A DNA stretch of 64,000 nt, taken from NCBI RefSeq assembly GCF_003945765.1, contig NZ_CP027712.1, forward strand, positions 2,976,001-3,040,000, written 5' to 3'. The DNA is from Pseudomonas chlororaphis subsp. chlororaphis (GTDB lineage: Bacteria; Pseudomonadota; Gammaproteobacteria; Pseudomonadales; Pseudomonadaceae). Positions 49,820 to 58,226 of the stretch are shown piece after piece (positions within the stretch are counted from its first letter, which is position 1; the number at the start of each line of letters is the position of its first letter). The notes beneath the pieces are model-generated. The model was not told where the DNA came from, did not search any database, and saw nothing but the letters and a program-made list of their open reading frames with translations. A program made the translations under genes and the position numbers.

Positions 49820-50248
49820 TCAGTTCTGCGAAGGGGTCATGCAGGCGGCGTTGAGCAGGCCGACGCTGATGGCCACGGCGGCGACATAGATGCCGGCGGC
49901 AATTTCGCCGTTGCGGATGCGCTGCGAAGTGCCCTTGAGCACCAGGCTGGTCATCAGGAACGCCAGCAGTTGCACCACGGCGGCGATCAGCGCCCAGACG
50001 GCGAAGTCCAGCAGGCTGATGGAGTAGGCGATGACGTTGCTCGCCGGAATGGCGAAACCGATGATGGCGCCGCCCAGGGCGATAGCGGCGGAGACGTTGC
50101 CCTCGCGGATCAGCTGGAACTCCTTGTGCGGCGTCAGGCGGGTGTAGACGAACTGGAACAGGGCGAACAGCACGGCCGCGCCGAGGATGTAGGTCAGGAA
50201 ACCGACCACGGCGAATTTGTTCAGGGAAATGGAAAGGGCTTCAAGCAT
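49820..50248 (-). CDS. yjfL: DUF350 membrane protein (YjfL-like)
   Basis: The protein has 142 residues and four membrane segments: VGFLTYILGAAVLFALFQFV, the IREGNVSAAIALGGAIIGFA motif diagnostic for DUF350, LLDFAVWALIAAVVQLLAFL and AAGIYVAAVAISVGLLNAA. The charged glutamate/asparagine residues inside helices are typical. It sits between DUF2491 and DUF1190 genes as in E. coli yjfKLM. Function unknown; part of a PspA-linked envelope operon. Confidence 0.85.
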   Translation of the reverse strand: MLEALSISLNKFAVVGFLTYILGAAVLFALFQFVYTRLTPHKEFQLIREGNVSAAIALGGAIIGFAIPASNVIAYSISLLDFAVWALIAAVVQLLAFLMTSLVLKGTSQRIRNGEIAAGIYVAAVAISVGLLNAACMTPSQN

Positions 50249-50263
50249 GGGTTCTGGTCCTTG

Positions 50264-50914
50264 TCAGAGGGTTTGCAGGTCGGTCATGTACAGGGAAATG
50301 CCCAGTGAGGTCACCAGGCTGACGCTGCCGTCGGCGTATTGCTCCACGGAAAACAACAGGAACTCGCGGCGATTGGTCAGGCCGGTGTCGCGGGCATAGA
50401 GCATCGAGTGGCTTTCGAAGGCGAAGGTCTCGTCCGGCTTGGACACTTGCTCGCGCAGCGGCACCAGCTCGGTCTGTCCGGCTTCGGTGCCCCATTCGCG
50501 CAGGTACTCGACGCCGTCGAGGCTGTAGGTGGGCTGGCCGATCAGGCTGTTCGGGCCGGCCAGGCGCCGCAGCTCGGCTTCGCTGTTGACGGCCTGGTTG
50601 CTCAGGTAGTTGAACAGGATGATCGATTTGACCTGGCCGTCGATGCCGCCGCTGGTGTGCACCTGCAGCCAGTAGTCTTCGTCGTCCAGGTAGTAGCGCG
50701 ACAGCCATTCGGACTGGCCCAGGTCCACCAGGCCTTCGCTGTAGACCGCCTGGTCGCCGGGAATCGCCACGCGGCTGTTGTCGGCGAGCAGCAGCTTGAG
50801 GCTGGCATCGAAGCGGATGCCCGCGCCCATGCTCAGGCCCAGTGGGCCGGTGGCGAAGCTCGAGCTTGTGGTGGCCGGGGCCTGGAGCCCCAGAAAGCGT
50901 TTAAACCATCCCAT
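50264..50914 (-). CDS. yjfK: DUF2491 protein (YjfK-like)
   Basis: The protein has 216 residues and no membrane segment. It resembles DUF2491: MGWFKRFLGLQAP at the N-terminus, GLVDLGQSEWLSRYYLDDED, WLQVHTSGG and a C-terminal RREFLLFSVEQYADGSVSLV, which predict a beta-rich cytoplasmic protein. It overlaps the upstream channel gene by 14 bases and precedes the DUF350 gene by 15 bases. Role unknown but consistently linked with PspA-like proteins. Confidence 0.83.
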   Translation of the reverse strand: MGWFKRFLGLQAPATTSSSFATGPLGLSMGAGIRFDASLKLLLADNSRVAIPGDQAVYSEGLVDLGQSEWLSRYYLDDEDYWLQVHTSGGIDGQVKSIILFNYLSNQAVNSEAELRRLAGPNSLIGQPTYSLDGVEYLREWGTEAGQTELVPLREQVSKPDETFAFESHSMLYARDTGLTNRREFLLFSVEQYADGSVSLVTSLGISLYMTDLQTL

Positions 50915-51935
50915 TGTCGATGTCCTTGAGGCGGCTGGAAGCGATGTAGAAGAGTTCGCCGCCCTGGATCCGCGTATCGCTGTGCGGGTTGATCTGCGGG
51001 TGTTGCGCGCCGCGGGCGCGGTAGCCGATCAGGGTGGCGTTGTAGCGTTCCTTGAGGTGTACGTAGAGCTCGGCGAAACGGCCTTCGTAAGTCTCGGGCA
51101 GGCGCATGACGTATTGGGTGGCGCCCTGGCCGACGCACAGCAGTTCGTTGATCACCACCGAGGAGCCCGGGTCCTGGGAGGAGCGCACCAGCATCTCGAT
51201 GGCCATGCTCGAGGTGCACTCCAGCTTGGGTGCGTAGGAGGCGGCCAGGGTGGCAATTTCGCTGTCGTTGAAGTGGGCGACCACATGGCCGGCGGGGCGC
51301 AGCTGGTTGATCGCCAGCACACTGGCCAGGGTCAGGTCGTCGGAACTGGTGCGCACCAGTACCCGTTCGGCGCCGGGCACCCCGGCGCGCAACAGCAGGG
51401 CCGCGGACGACAGGCTTTCGCCCTTGACGAAGGCGGCCTTGCCCTGCATCGGGTTCTCGTCGAGGCTGGCGTCGCAGATGACGATCAGGTTGTCGTTGGA
51501 GGTTTCGTCCTGCAGCAGCAATTCGATCACCCGCTCGCTGGACGCGCCTTCCCAGCCGACCAGCACGGTATGCCCGGTCTTGCCGGTGAAGTCGCCTTTG
51601 CCTTTCATGCCTTTTCTCCATAGGTCCATAACGCTGCTGGTGGTCTTGCCGATGGCCGCGGTCAGCAGCGCGATGCCGCCGAGCATCACCCACACGGCGA
51701 CGAACACCCGGCCGGCGGCGGATTGCGGCGACAGGTCGCCATAACCCACGGTCAGGGTGGTGGTGAAATAGAAATAGATGAAGGTCGCGGGCGCGGTGAG
51801 GTGCTGCTCGCCCAGGGCCACCAGGCCGAGATAGGAGGTCGCGGCATGCACGCCGAGCGCGATGGCCAGGCCCATCCAGCCGAAGCGCTGGAAGAAGGTG
51901 GCCGCGTATACCCGAAGCAAGATGAAAATCGACAT
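50901..51935 (-). CDS. Potassium channel with RCK/TrkA-N domain
   Basis: The protein has 344 residues from the ATG at 51935. It carries an ion-channel pore module: two or three membrane helices around the selectivity filter TTLTVGYGDLSPQ. A cytoplasmic Rossmann domain follows (about residues 110-240, HTVLVGWEGASSERVIELLL, DNLIVICDASLDENP), typical of NAD- or ligand-gated Kch/MthK-like channels, and a C-terminal TrkA-C-like part. This gene is an insertion relative to the E. coli yjfIJKLMC order. It likely lets K+ flux respond to envelope stress. Confidence 0.86.
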   Translation of the reverse strand: MSIFILLRVYAATFFQRFGWMGLAIALGVHAATSYLGLVALGEQHLTAPATFIYFYFTTTLTVGYGDLSPQSAAGRVFVAVWVMLGGIALLTAAIGKTTSSVMDLWRKGMKGKGDFTGKTGHTVLVGWEGASSERVIELLLQDETSNDNLIVICDASLDENPMQGKAAFVKGESLSSAALLLRAGVPGAERVLVRTSSDDLTLASVLAINQLRPAGHVVAHFNDSEIATLAASYAPKLECTSSMAIEMLVRSSQDPGSSVVINELLCVGQGATQYVMRLPETYEGRFAELYVHLKERYNATLIGYRARGAQHPQINPHSDTRIQGGELFYIASSRLKDIDNGMV

Positions 51936-52004
51936 CGAATCCCTGATTTCCTGATGAGCAGATCTATCCGTGATGCAGCGCGCCGTGCCCGGGCAAGGCA
52001 TGGT

Positions 52005-52571
52005 TCATTGCCGCGCGGCATTAGACATCGGCTTGGCGCCGGATAAAAGCATTTTTGCTGCGATAAACCCCGCGAAGGCGCCAAAGATGTGCCCTTCGAA
52101 GGACACCCCGGCCCGTGGCAGGAACCCCAGGACCAGGCCGGAATACAGAAACATCGTCACCGCGGCGGCCAGCAGGCTGCTCCAGCTGCGCAGCAGCCAG
52201 GCGCGGGTGAGGATGTAGGCCCACAGGCCGAAGACCCAGGCGCTGGCGCCGACGTGGATGCCCCTGAAGCCGAACAGCCAGACCAGCGCGCCGCCGAGCA
52301 GGATGATGATCAGGCTGACCACCACGAAGCGCTGCTGGCCTTCGGCGATCACCATGGCGCCGAGGATCAGGAAGGGCACCAGGTTGGCGGTCAGGTGGGT
52401 AAAGGAGCCGTGGAGAAAGGGCGAGGCGAGTATCCCCGGCAAACCCTGCAGGGTGCGCGGGATCAGGCCGAAGAGATTCAGGCTGTAGCCGCTCAGGCTG
52501 TTGAGCGCCTGCACGGCGATCATTACCAGAGCCAGGCCCGCCAGGGTCTTGAAACCATTTGCAACGGCCAT
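52005..52571 (-). CDS. Rhomboid-family membrane protein
   Basis: The protein has 188 residues from the ATG at 52571 (GGAGG seven bases upstream) and six membrane helices. Rhomboid layout: FLHGSFTHLTANLVPFLILG, the serine motif GIHVGASAWVFGLW and the histidine FEGHIFGAFAGF. The active-site motif G-x-S-G is here G-A-S-A, with the nucleophile Ser and the His retained but the Gly changed, so protease activity is likely but not certain. It is embedded between the pspA-like gene and the channel gene; it may cleave a membrane partner of this operon. Confidence 0.82.
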   Translation of the reverse strand: MAVANGFKTLAGLALVMIAVQALNSLSGYSLNLFGLIPRTLQGLPGILASPFLHGSFTHLTANLVPFLILGAMVIAEGQQRFVVVSLIIILLGGALVWLFGFRGIHVGASAWVFGLWAYILTRAWLLRSWSSLLAAAVTMFLYSGLVLGFLPRAGVSFEGHIFGAFAGFIAAKMLLSGAKPMSNAARQ

Positions 52572-52611
52572 CGAGGCCCTCCAAGAGGCCGAAAAAAACA
52601 CAGACGATTCA

Positions 52612-52715
52612 CTGTAGGAGCGCAGCTTGCTCGCGATGGACTGGAGGGCGCCGCGCTCATCCAGGCAGTACGCGACATCGTTAACGACCATCGCGAGCAA
52701 GCTGCGCTCCTACAG
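52612..52715. repeat. REPIN 3, 28-base perfect inverted arms
   Basis: Bases 52612-52639 (beginning CTGTAGGAGCGCAGCTTGC) and 52688-52715 are perfect reverse complements separated by 48 bases. The element sits inside the yjf-type operon between the pspA-like and rhomboid genes and may affect distal expression. Confidence 0.88.
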
Positions 52716-52738
52716 GTTGAGTGGTGCAACAGCGCTGT

Positions 52739-53440
52739 TTACTCGGCCGACTTCTGTTTTTTCAGGCGCTCGAGGATGGCGTTGGCGCTGCCCTGGTCCG
52801 GCACGATGTTGGCTTCGCGCAGGCGGCGTTCCAGGTCGTTGCCATTGCTCGCATCGGCCAGTTGCTCCTGGGCTTCCATTTCCGCCGCGCGCTGGTCTTG
52901 CTTGGCTTGCAGGCGGTTGAGGGTGTTGACCGCGGTTTCCAGCTTGCCGTTGGCGCCGCCGCTGGCGATCGAGGCACTGACCTGGGCCTTCTGCACGCTC
53001 TCCCGGGCCTTGGCCATGTCCACTTGCTGGCGCAGGCTGCGGATGCGCGCTTCGGCCTTGCCGATGTCCTTGCGCATATTCTCGGCGTAGGCGCCGAATT
53101 CGCTGGCTTGCTTCTGCTCCGCTTCCAGGCCGGTGGTCAGGGTCGAGATGGCTTCGGCGACTTCCAGGGCCAGGTCTTCGCGGTTGGCCTGCAGCGAGGC
53201 GAGGGCCTTGGATTCCAGGTCGGCGATCTTCGCGGTGAATTCGCTGACCCGCTCAGTGGACAGCTTGTGCTTGGCCATGATGGTGACCAGCTCGCGCTTG
53301 GCGTTGGACAGGGCGTTGTCGGCGTCGCGGATTTCCTGGTCGAGGATGCGCAGGGCCTGCTGGTCGGCGATGCTTTCGCCGACTTCGTTGGCGCCGCCGC
53401 GCAGGGCGGTGAACAGTTTGTTCCAGATGGACTGAGTCAT
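52739..53440 (-). CDS. pspA: PspA/IM30-family protein (YjfJ-like)
   Basis: The protein has 233 residues, is almost entirely helical and coiled-coil (about residues 20-220), and is of the PspA/IM30/Vipp1 ESCRT-III-like family: MTQSIWNKLFTALRGGANEV as amphipathic N-terminal helix, RILDQEIRDADNALSNAKRE, TGLEAEQKQASEFGAYAENM. It binds and stabilises the inner membrane under stress, probably as oligomers. It follows the DUF2170 gene by 26 bases, as E. coli yjfJ follows yjfI. Confidence 0.9.
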   Translation of the reverse strand: MTQSIWNKLFTALRGGANEVGESIADQQALRILDQEIRDADNALSNAKRELVTIMAKHKLSTERVSEFTAKIADLESKALASLQANREDLALEVAEAISTLTTGLEAEQKQASEFGAYAENMRKDIGKAEARIRSLRQQVDMAKARESVQKAQVSASIASGGANGKLETAVNTLNRLQAKQDQRAAEMEAQEQLADASNGNDLERRLREANIVPDQGSANAILERLKKQKSAE

Positions 53441-53466
53441 GTAGGTGTACTCCGGATTCTCGGCAA

Positions 53467-54198
53467 TCAGTTGAAGAAGCTTTCGAAGGCTTCGGTGGCG
53501 CGTTGGACGTTGTCCACCAGGGTCTTGACCTCGGTCACCACGTTGGTCAGGTTCGAGCTGGCGCTCAGGGCGCCGAACATGTTGTAGACGGTCTGGCCGT
53601 TGGGCATGGACTCGATGCCGATCGAGGAGAGGGGGAACATCTCCCGGCTGCGCAGCACCGCGTCATTGAAGCGGGCAACGTCGTTGATCGACTCCAGGTC
53701 CACCAGCACGGTGTCGACGATGATCTGCTCGCCGACCACCGCGATGTAGATCGGCAGGCCGCCGAAGTCGTGCATTTCCAGCTTGATGCTTGGCTCGGCG
53801 CCTTGAATCAGGCTCAGGCCGATTTCGTTCGAGGTCACTTCGTCCAGGGCCTGCAAGGCGCCGAAGAGGCGGTCGATGGTCCAGTTCTCACCTGCGATCA
53901 TGTCATTCTCCAATACCGGTGCGCCGCCGATCAGGGGTTGGCGCAGCTTCTTCTCAATGTGCTTGAGCACGCTCCGGTTTTCCGGAAGTACCCAGGTTTC
54001 GTGTTTCACATAACCAGCGGCACTCAGGCCCGCGCGCATCTGCTTCATGTAGAAGCTCGACGGCTTCTTGGCGGAAGCCTTGCTGGGGGCCTTGTTGCTG
54101 GAGGCCTTACTGCTGGAAGGTTTCGAGCGCTCTCCTTGTCGACTCTCTGAGGAAGCCGGTAGGTCAGCAGGCTGCCTGGCCGGGAGGGTCTTTTTCAT
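53467..54198 (-). CDS. yjfI: DUF2170 protein (YjfI-like)
   Basis: The protein has 243 residues from the ATG at 54198; a start further upstream would run through the operator. The N-terminal ~50 residues are low-complexity, Lys/Ser/Ala-rich (KPSSSKASSNKAPSKASAKK) and probably disordered. A segment YMKQMRAGLSAAGYVKHETWVLPENRSVLKHIEKKLRQP, split here only for length, links to a DUF2170 domain (about residues 100-243, DEVTSNEIGLSLIQGA, LPIYIAVVGEQIIVDTVLV). First gene of the PspA-like operon, downstream of two identical palindromes. Confidence 0.84.
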   Translation of the reverse strand: MKKTLPARQPADLPASSESRQGERSKPSSSKASSNKAPSKASAKKPSSFYMKQMRAGLSAAGYVKHETWVLPENRSVLKHIEKKLRQPLIGGAPVLENDMIAGENWTIDRLFGALQALDEVTSNEIGLSLIQGAEPSIKLEMHDFGGLPIYIAVVGEQIIVDTVLVDLESINDVARFNDAVLRSREMFPLSSIGIESMPNGQTVYNMFGALSASSNLTNVVTEVKTLVDNVQRATEAFESFFN

Positions 54199-54220
54199 GG
54201 GGTGACTCCGTTGTGCACGT

Positions 54221-54277
54221 ATCACGCGTGAGAACATTACAGGGGATTTCGTTACGGCTCAATGACTCACGCGTGAT
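54221..54277. promoter_or_regulatory. Two TCACGCGTGA palindromes upstream of the yjfI-pspA operon
   Basis: TCACGCGTGA occurs at 54222-54231 and 54267-54276, each a perfect 10-bp palindrome; with flanks the two 12-mers are exact reverse complements. Their centres are 45 bases apart, roughly four helical turns. They lie 24 and 69 bases before the yjfI start and are strong operator candidates. Confidence 0.65.
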
Positions 54278-54403
54278 ATTTTTTCGCTCGGCTAAACAAC
54301 GGTCGCAGGGCTCTGGAGCGGCATTTTGCGTTAATCAGCCGACTGCCGTGGCTCAGGGGGCATACCGGTGCCTGGGCGCTGGGCGAGGCTTTCCGGGCCT
54401 CGA

Positions 54404-54910
54404 TCATTGCCCGGGCGATGTCGGGGTGTGGAATTTATACAGGGTGCAGGGGTAGCCGTCTGCCGTGATTGGATGACAGCTGTAGGCGTCGCCGACGAGC
54501 GTGGGAATGACCCGGGCCCAGAAATCCCGGGCCGGCCGGTTGTCATCGATGTGGACGATCTGCCAGTGCCCGGGCAGCTGTTCCAGCAGTTGCCTCACCA
54601 CCTGCCGGCCGATGCCGCGACCGCGAAAGCGCCGGGCCACGAAGAAGTAGGCGAGGTTGTACTGCACCTCGGCAAAGTGCACCTGCTCGTCGACGATGGC
54701 AAAGCCCGCCAGTTCGCCGTCGACCCGCAGCAGCCAGGGACGGGTGCCGGGCTGGCGCCAGGATTCGGCCTGCGGCTGGATGGCGTACAGACCGTGGCGG
54801 CCGAGCTTGATCGGCAGCCATTCGCTGAGTTCGTACAGGTAGAACTGCATCAGGTTTTCCAGGCATTCCAGCTCGTCGTGCTGGGCCGGGTGCAGTTCGA
54901 TCTGGCTCAT
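54404..54910 (-). CDS. GNAT-family N-acetyltransferase
   Basis: The protein has 168 residues. The acetyl-CoA-binding motif is YFFVARRFRGRGIGRQVVRQLL (R-x-x-G-x-G/A), preceded by the beta strands WLLRVDGELAGFAIVDEQ. Substrate unknown. GGAGCC lies upstream of the start. A possible 37-codon frame (55020 to 54907) overlaps its start by ATGA, but has no ribosome site. It is transcribed leftward, away from the LysE gene. Confidence 0.83.
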   Translation of the reverse strand: MSQIELHPAQHDELECLENLMQFYLYELSEWLPIKLGRHGLYAIQPQAESWRQPGTRPWLLRVDGELAGFAIVDEQVHFAEVQYNLAYFFVARRFRGRGIGRQVVRQLLEQLPGHWQIVHIDDNRPARDFWARVIPTLVGDAYSCHPITADGYPCTLYKFHTPTSPGQ

Positions 54911-55125
54911 GGTTCCAGGCTCCGGGCAGGTTCGTCGGGCGACGCAGCCTGGGCCGCGAATGGGTACGGGGCGCCAAGGCTGTAGCGCGGGCGGGCGTCG
55001 AGGGTGAGCGCGTCGGGCATGGGATTTGTCCGTGAGCGAGGGGGGTGTTTTTCTTCAATACAGGGGGCGGCCTGCGCACTTACCTTGGTCACCGGACTCT
55101 CCGATTGATCCTTTGAAGGTGTGTG

Positions 55126-55713
55126 ATGAGCGTAGTGTTTTCCATGGCGGCCTTCGCGCTAGCCTCTTCGATTACCCCCGGCCCGGTCAATATCGTGGCC
55201 CTGAGTTCCGGCGCGCAGTTCGGCTTTCGCGCCAGCCTGCGGCATGTCGGTGGCGCGACCCTGGGCTTTGTCCTGTTGCTGGTGCTGATCGGCCTGGGTT
55301 TGCATGAGCTGTTGCGGCTATGGCCGTTCCTCGCCCGGGGCATCCAGCTGTTCGGGGTGGCCTTCCTGCTGTTCATGGCCTGGAAGCTGGCGGTGGACGA
55401 CGGCCGGCTGAGCAGCGATGGCCAGGCCAAGGCGCCGTCGGCCTGGTACGGCGCGATCATGCAATGGCTCAATCCCAAGGCCTGGCTGGCCTGCGTCGCC
55501 GGCATGGGCGTGTTCGCCGCCAATGGCGAGGCGCTGCTGGTGTGGCAGTTCGCCCTGGTGTACTTCGTGATCTGCTACCTGTCGATTGCCTGCTGGGCCT
55601 ACGCCGGGACTTTTTTGCGCCAGTACCTGAGCAACCCGAAGGGCATGCGTCTGTTCAATCGCAGCATGGCGGCGCTGCTGGCGGCGAGCGCGGTGTATCT
55701 GTTGTTGCCTTGA
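55126..55713 (+). CDS. LysE-family translocator
   Basis: The protein has 195 residues and about six helices. ATG 55126 is preferred to the adjacent GTG 55123 given GAAGGTG upstream. LysE/RhtB motifs: ASSITPGPVNIVALSSGAQFG, GVAFLLFMAWKLAVDDG and AIMQWLNPKAWLACVAGMGVF. It exports an amino acid or related metabolite. Convergent with an AraC-family regulator across a REPIN; such AraC/LysE neighbours are often functionally linked. Confidence 0.86.
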   Translation: MSVVFSMAAFALASSITPGPVNIVALSSGAQFGFRASLRHVGGATLGFVLLLVLIGLGLHELLRLWPFLARGIQLFGVAFLLFMAWKLAVDDGRLSSDGQAKAPSAWYGAIMQWLNPKAWLACVAGMGVFAANGEALLVWQFALVYFVICYLSIACWAYAGTFLRQYLSNPKGMRLFNRSMAALLAASAVYLLLP

Positions 55714-55728
55714 ATCGGCGTTGGCTTT

Positions 55729-55790
55729 ATCGCGAGCAAGCTCGCTCCTACAGAGATCGCGTCCTCTGTAGGAGCGAGCTTGCTCGCGAT
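55729..55790. repeat. REPIN 4, 27-base perfect inverted arms
   Basis: Bases 55729-55755 and 55764-55790 are perfect reverse complements (ATCGCGAGCAAGCTCGCTCC type) around an eight-base spacer. In RNA they form a long hairpin between the convergent LysE and AraC genes and may act as a shared terminator-like element. Confidence 0.88.
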
Positions 55791-55810
55791 GAGGGCGTCA
55801 GGTCTGCCAA

Positions 55811-56653
55811 TCACCCGCGATACTGCCCCGGCGTCGCCGCCAGATGCTGCTTGAAGGCGCGCTGGAAATGCGCCTGGTCGGCGAAGCCGGCTTCCAGGGC
55901 CACATCGGCGATCGGCTCGCCGTCACGCAACCGGGACTGGGCGAACTGCACCCGCTGGTTGACCACGAAGGCGTGGGGCGTCATGCCGTAGTGCTGCTTG
56001 AAGGCGCGGATCAGGTAGGACGGCGACAGCTCGGCGGCCTGGCAGATTTCCTCGAGCTTCAGCGAACGGGTGCAGTGTTGGCGAATGTAGTCGGCGGCCC
56101 GTTGCAGTTTCTGGTTGCTCTCGCGCGGCGGTCGGCTGGCCGGGTTCAGGCGCTGCTGCAGGTCGCTGAAAAACGCCACTGCGGCGCTGTGCTTGTGCAG
56201 CGTCTCGGCCTGTTCGTCCACCAGCACCTCATACAAACGGTTGAGCCCGGCATAGAGTTCGGGGTGGTCGCTGTGGGGCGTGGAAAAGGCGCGAAAGCCC
56301 AGGTCCTGGCTGAACCCCAGCTGATGCTGCAGGTCTGTCAGCCAAGGGGTGTCGACATAGAGCATGAGATACGACCAGGGCTGGTCGTCGATAGGGTTGC
56401 AGGCGTGCACTTCGCCGGGGTTCATCAGCACCACGGTGCCGGCGCCGATGCGAAATTGCGCCTGCTCGTGCAGGTAGGTGCTGTGCCCGGCGGTGATGGC
56501 GCCGATGGAAAAATGCTCGTGGGCATGCCGGGCGTAACAGACCTTGCGCCCGTCGGCGATCGAGCGGGCCTCGATAAAGGGCAGCGCCGCATCGCGCCAG
56601 AACTGCGGGGCGGTATCGGGGCTGTGGCTCAAGCTCGGCTTCATCAAAGGCAT
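55811..56653 (-). CDS. AraC-family transcriptional regulator
   Basis: The protein has 280 residues. N-terminal cupin sensor (YARHAHEHFSIGAITAGHSTY, VVLMNPGEVHACNP) and C-terminal double helix-turn-helix: LKLEEICQAAELSPSYLIRAF, HAFVVNQRVQFAQ, ADVALEAGFADQAHFQRAFK. This layout is common for regulators of amino-acid exporters and matches its convergent LysE neighbour. It starts 30 bases after the VOC gene stop and is probably in one operon with it. Confidence 0.87.
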   Translation of the reverse strand: MPLMKPSLSHSPDTAPQFWRDAALPFIEARSIADGRKVCYARHAHEHFSIGAITAGHSTYLHEQAQFRIGAGTVVLMNPGEVHACNPIDDQPWSYLMLYVDTPWLTDLQHQLGFSQDLGFRAFSTPHSDHPELYAGLNRLYEVLVDEQAETLHKHSAAVAFFSDLQQRLNPASRPPRESNQKLQRAADYIRQHCTRSLKLEEICQAAELSPSYLIRAFKQHYGMTPHAFVVNQRVQFAQSRLRDGEPIADVALEAGFADQAHFQRAFKQHLAATPGQYRG

Positions 56654-56683
56654 CCCATCGGCAAGCGTCGGCCACCGAGTGTA

Positions 56684-57187
56684 TTAGCTCTCGCCGGCGA
56701 AGGCTCGTTCCAGCGCGGCGATATCGAGTTTTTTCATCTGCAGCAGGGCCTGCATCACCCGCTGCGACTTGGCCGTGTCGGGGTCGGTCATCCAGTGGTT
56801 GAGCGCGCAAGGCACGATCTGCCAGGACAGTCCGAACTTGTCCTTGAGCCAGCCGCACTGCTGGGCCTGGGGATCGCCGCCGTAGGACAGGGCGCTCCAG
56901 AAATGATCGATTTCGCCCTGGTTCTGGCAGTTGACCTGCAGCGAGACCGCTTCGTTGAACTGGAACACCGGGCCGCCGTTGAGGCCGGTGAAGGTCTGCC
57001 CGTCGAGCTCGAAGGACACGGTCATCACCGAGCCTTCGGGGCGGCCGTGGAACTCGAAGCCGGCCTTGCCGTAGTGGGTGAGGGCGGTGATGCGCGAGTG
57101 CTCGAAGACCGAACAGTAGAACTGGGCGGCGGCTTCGGCCTGGTGGTCGAACCACAGGCAGGGGGTGATGCGATGAATGAGCGACAT
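56684..57187 (-). CDS. VOC-family protein (PhnB/3-demethylubiquinone-methyltransferase-like)
   Basis: The protein has 167 residues from the ATG at 57187 (GAGGAGAACC upstream). It matches the PhnB-like VOC group: ITPCLWFDHQAEAAAQFYCSVF, VSFELDGQTFTGLNGGPVF, FGLSWQIVPCAL and VMQALLQMKKLDIAALERAF. Members are small metal-binding barrels whose activity is mostly unknown, despite the methyltransferase label in annotations. Probably co-transcribed with the AraC gene. Confidence 0.85.
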   Translation of the reverse strand: MSLIHRITPCLWFDHQAEAAAQFYCSVFEHSRITALTHYGKAGFEFHGRPEGSVMTVSFELDGQTFTGLNGGPVFQFNEAVSLQVNCQNQGEIDHFWSALSYGGDPQAQQCGWLKDKFGLSWQIVPCALNHWMTDPDTAKSQRVMQALLQMKKLDIAALERAFAGES

Positions 57188-57311
57188 GACGGTTCTCCTC
57201 GGCGGATGGTCCACGCTTGAGCAAGCGTAGCCAGCCCGGGGGCGGCCGGGACTGCCGTAGATCGACAAAGCGCAGCCGGGCGAGGAGCGGTATCGAGCCC
57301 GCGCATCCGGC

Positions 57312-58226
57312 TCAGGATCGCCGCCCTTGCTCGGCTACCCAGGCGTTGGCCATGTCGATGAAGGCGCGCAGTTTCGGCTGGCTCTGGGTGCGGCTGGGAA
57401 AGTACAGATACAGGCCCGAGCTCAGCGGGACGAACGGTTGCAGCACAGACTCCAGGCGCCCGCTGGCCAGGTCGTCGGCCACCTCGAAGTCGCAGGCGTA
57501 GGCCAGCCCCTGTCCGCCCCGCGCCATGGCGACCAGCAAGTGCCGATCGTTGACCACCAGCGCACCCTCGACGCCGACGGTGAAATCCCGCCCATTGCGC
57601 CGGAATTCCCAGCGATGGGTCGTGCCCGAGGTGAGGAAGCGAAAGCCGATGCCCTGGTGCCGGGTCAGTTCTTCCGGGGTCTGCGGCCTGCCGGCCCGGG
57701 CGAAATAGTCCGGGGAGCCCACCACCGACCATTGCAGGTCCGGGGTCAGGCGCACGGCGACCATGTCCTTTTCGATCGACTCGCCCAGGCGCATACCGGC
57801 ATCGAAGCCCTCGCTGACCAGGTCGACCGCGGCATCGTCCAGGGAAATCTCCAGCCTGACCTCGGGATAGGCCGCGCGATAGCGCAAGACCAGGGGTTCG
57901 ATCAGCAGCTTGGCGGACAGCCGTGGCGCGGTCAGGCGCAAGGTGCCCATCGGCCGGTCGCGGTAGCTGCCCAGCACCGCCAGGGCGTCGCCGATTTCAC
58001 TGGCGGCCGGGCGCAGGCGGATGAACAGGCTGCTGCCGGCTTCCGTCAGGGCCACGCGGCGGGTGGTGCGCTGGAACAGCAGCACCCCGGTACGCCGCTC
58101 CAGGGTCTTCACCGCATGGCTCACGGCGGTCGGGGTGACCCCCAGCTGGGTAGCGGCGAGGGTGAAGCTCTTGTGTTCGGCGACGGCGAGAAACTCGGTC
58201 AGGCCGTCGAAAGGGTCCTGGTTCAT
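57312..58226 (-). CDS. LysR-family transcriptional regulator
   Basis: The protein has 304 residues from the ATG at 58226. Helix-turn-helix: FLAVAEHKSFTLAATQLGVTP, TAVSHAVKTLERRTGVLLF. Effector domain as usual for CrgA-like LysR proteins. It is divergent from a short-chain dehydrogenase gene, with TTCAT/ATGAA half-sites covering its own start and the shared promoter; it most likely controls that gene and itself. Confidence 0.88.
   Translation of the reverse strand: MNQDPFDGLTEFLAVAEHKSFTLAATQLGVTPTAVSHAVKTLERRTGVLLFQRTTRRVALTEAGSSLFIRLRPAASEIGDALAVLGSYRDRPMGTLRLTAPRLSAKLLIEPLVLRYRAAYPEVRLEISLDDAAVDLVSEGFDAGMRLGESIEKDMVAVRLTPDLQWSVVGSPDYFARAGRPQTPEELTRHQGIGFRFLTSGTTHRWEFRRNGRDFTVGVEGALVVNDRHLLVAMARGGQGLAYACDFEVADDLASGRLESVLQPFVPLSSGLYLYFPSRTQSQPKLRAFIDMANAWVAEQGRRS

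Noticed and set aside
54907..55020. 37-codon frame overlapping the GNAT gene start by ATGA
   Set aside because: The overlap is suggestive, but there is no ribosome site and the peptide is Pro/Ala-rich without a pattern; not enough to call a gene.
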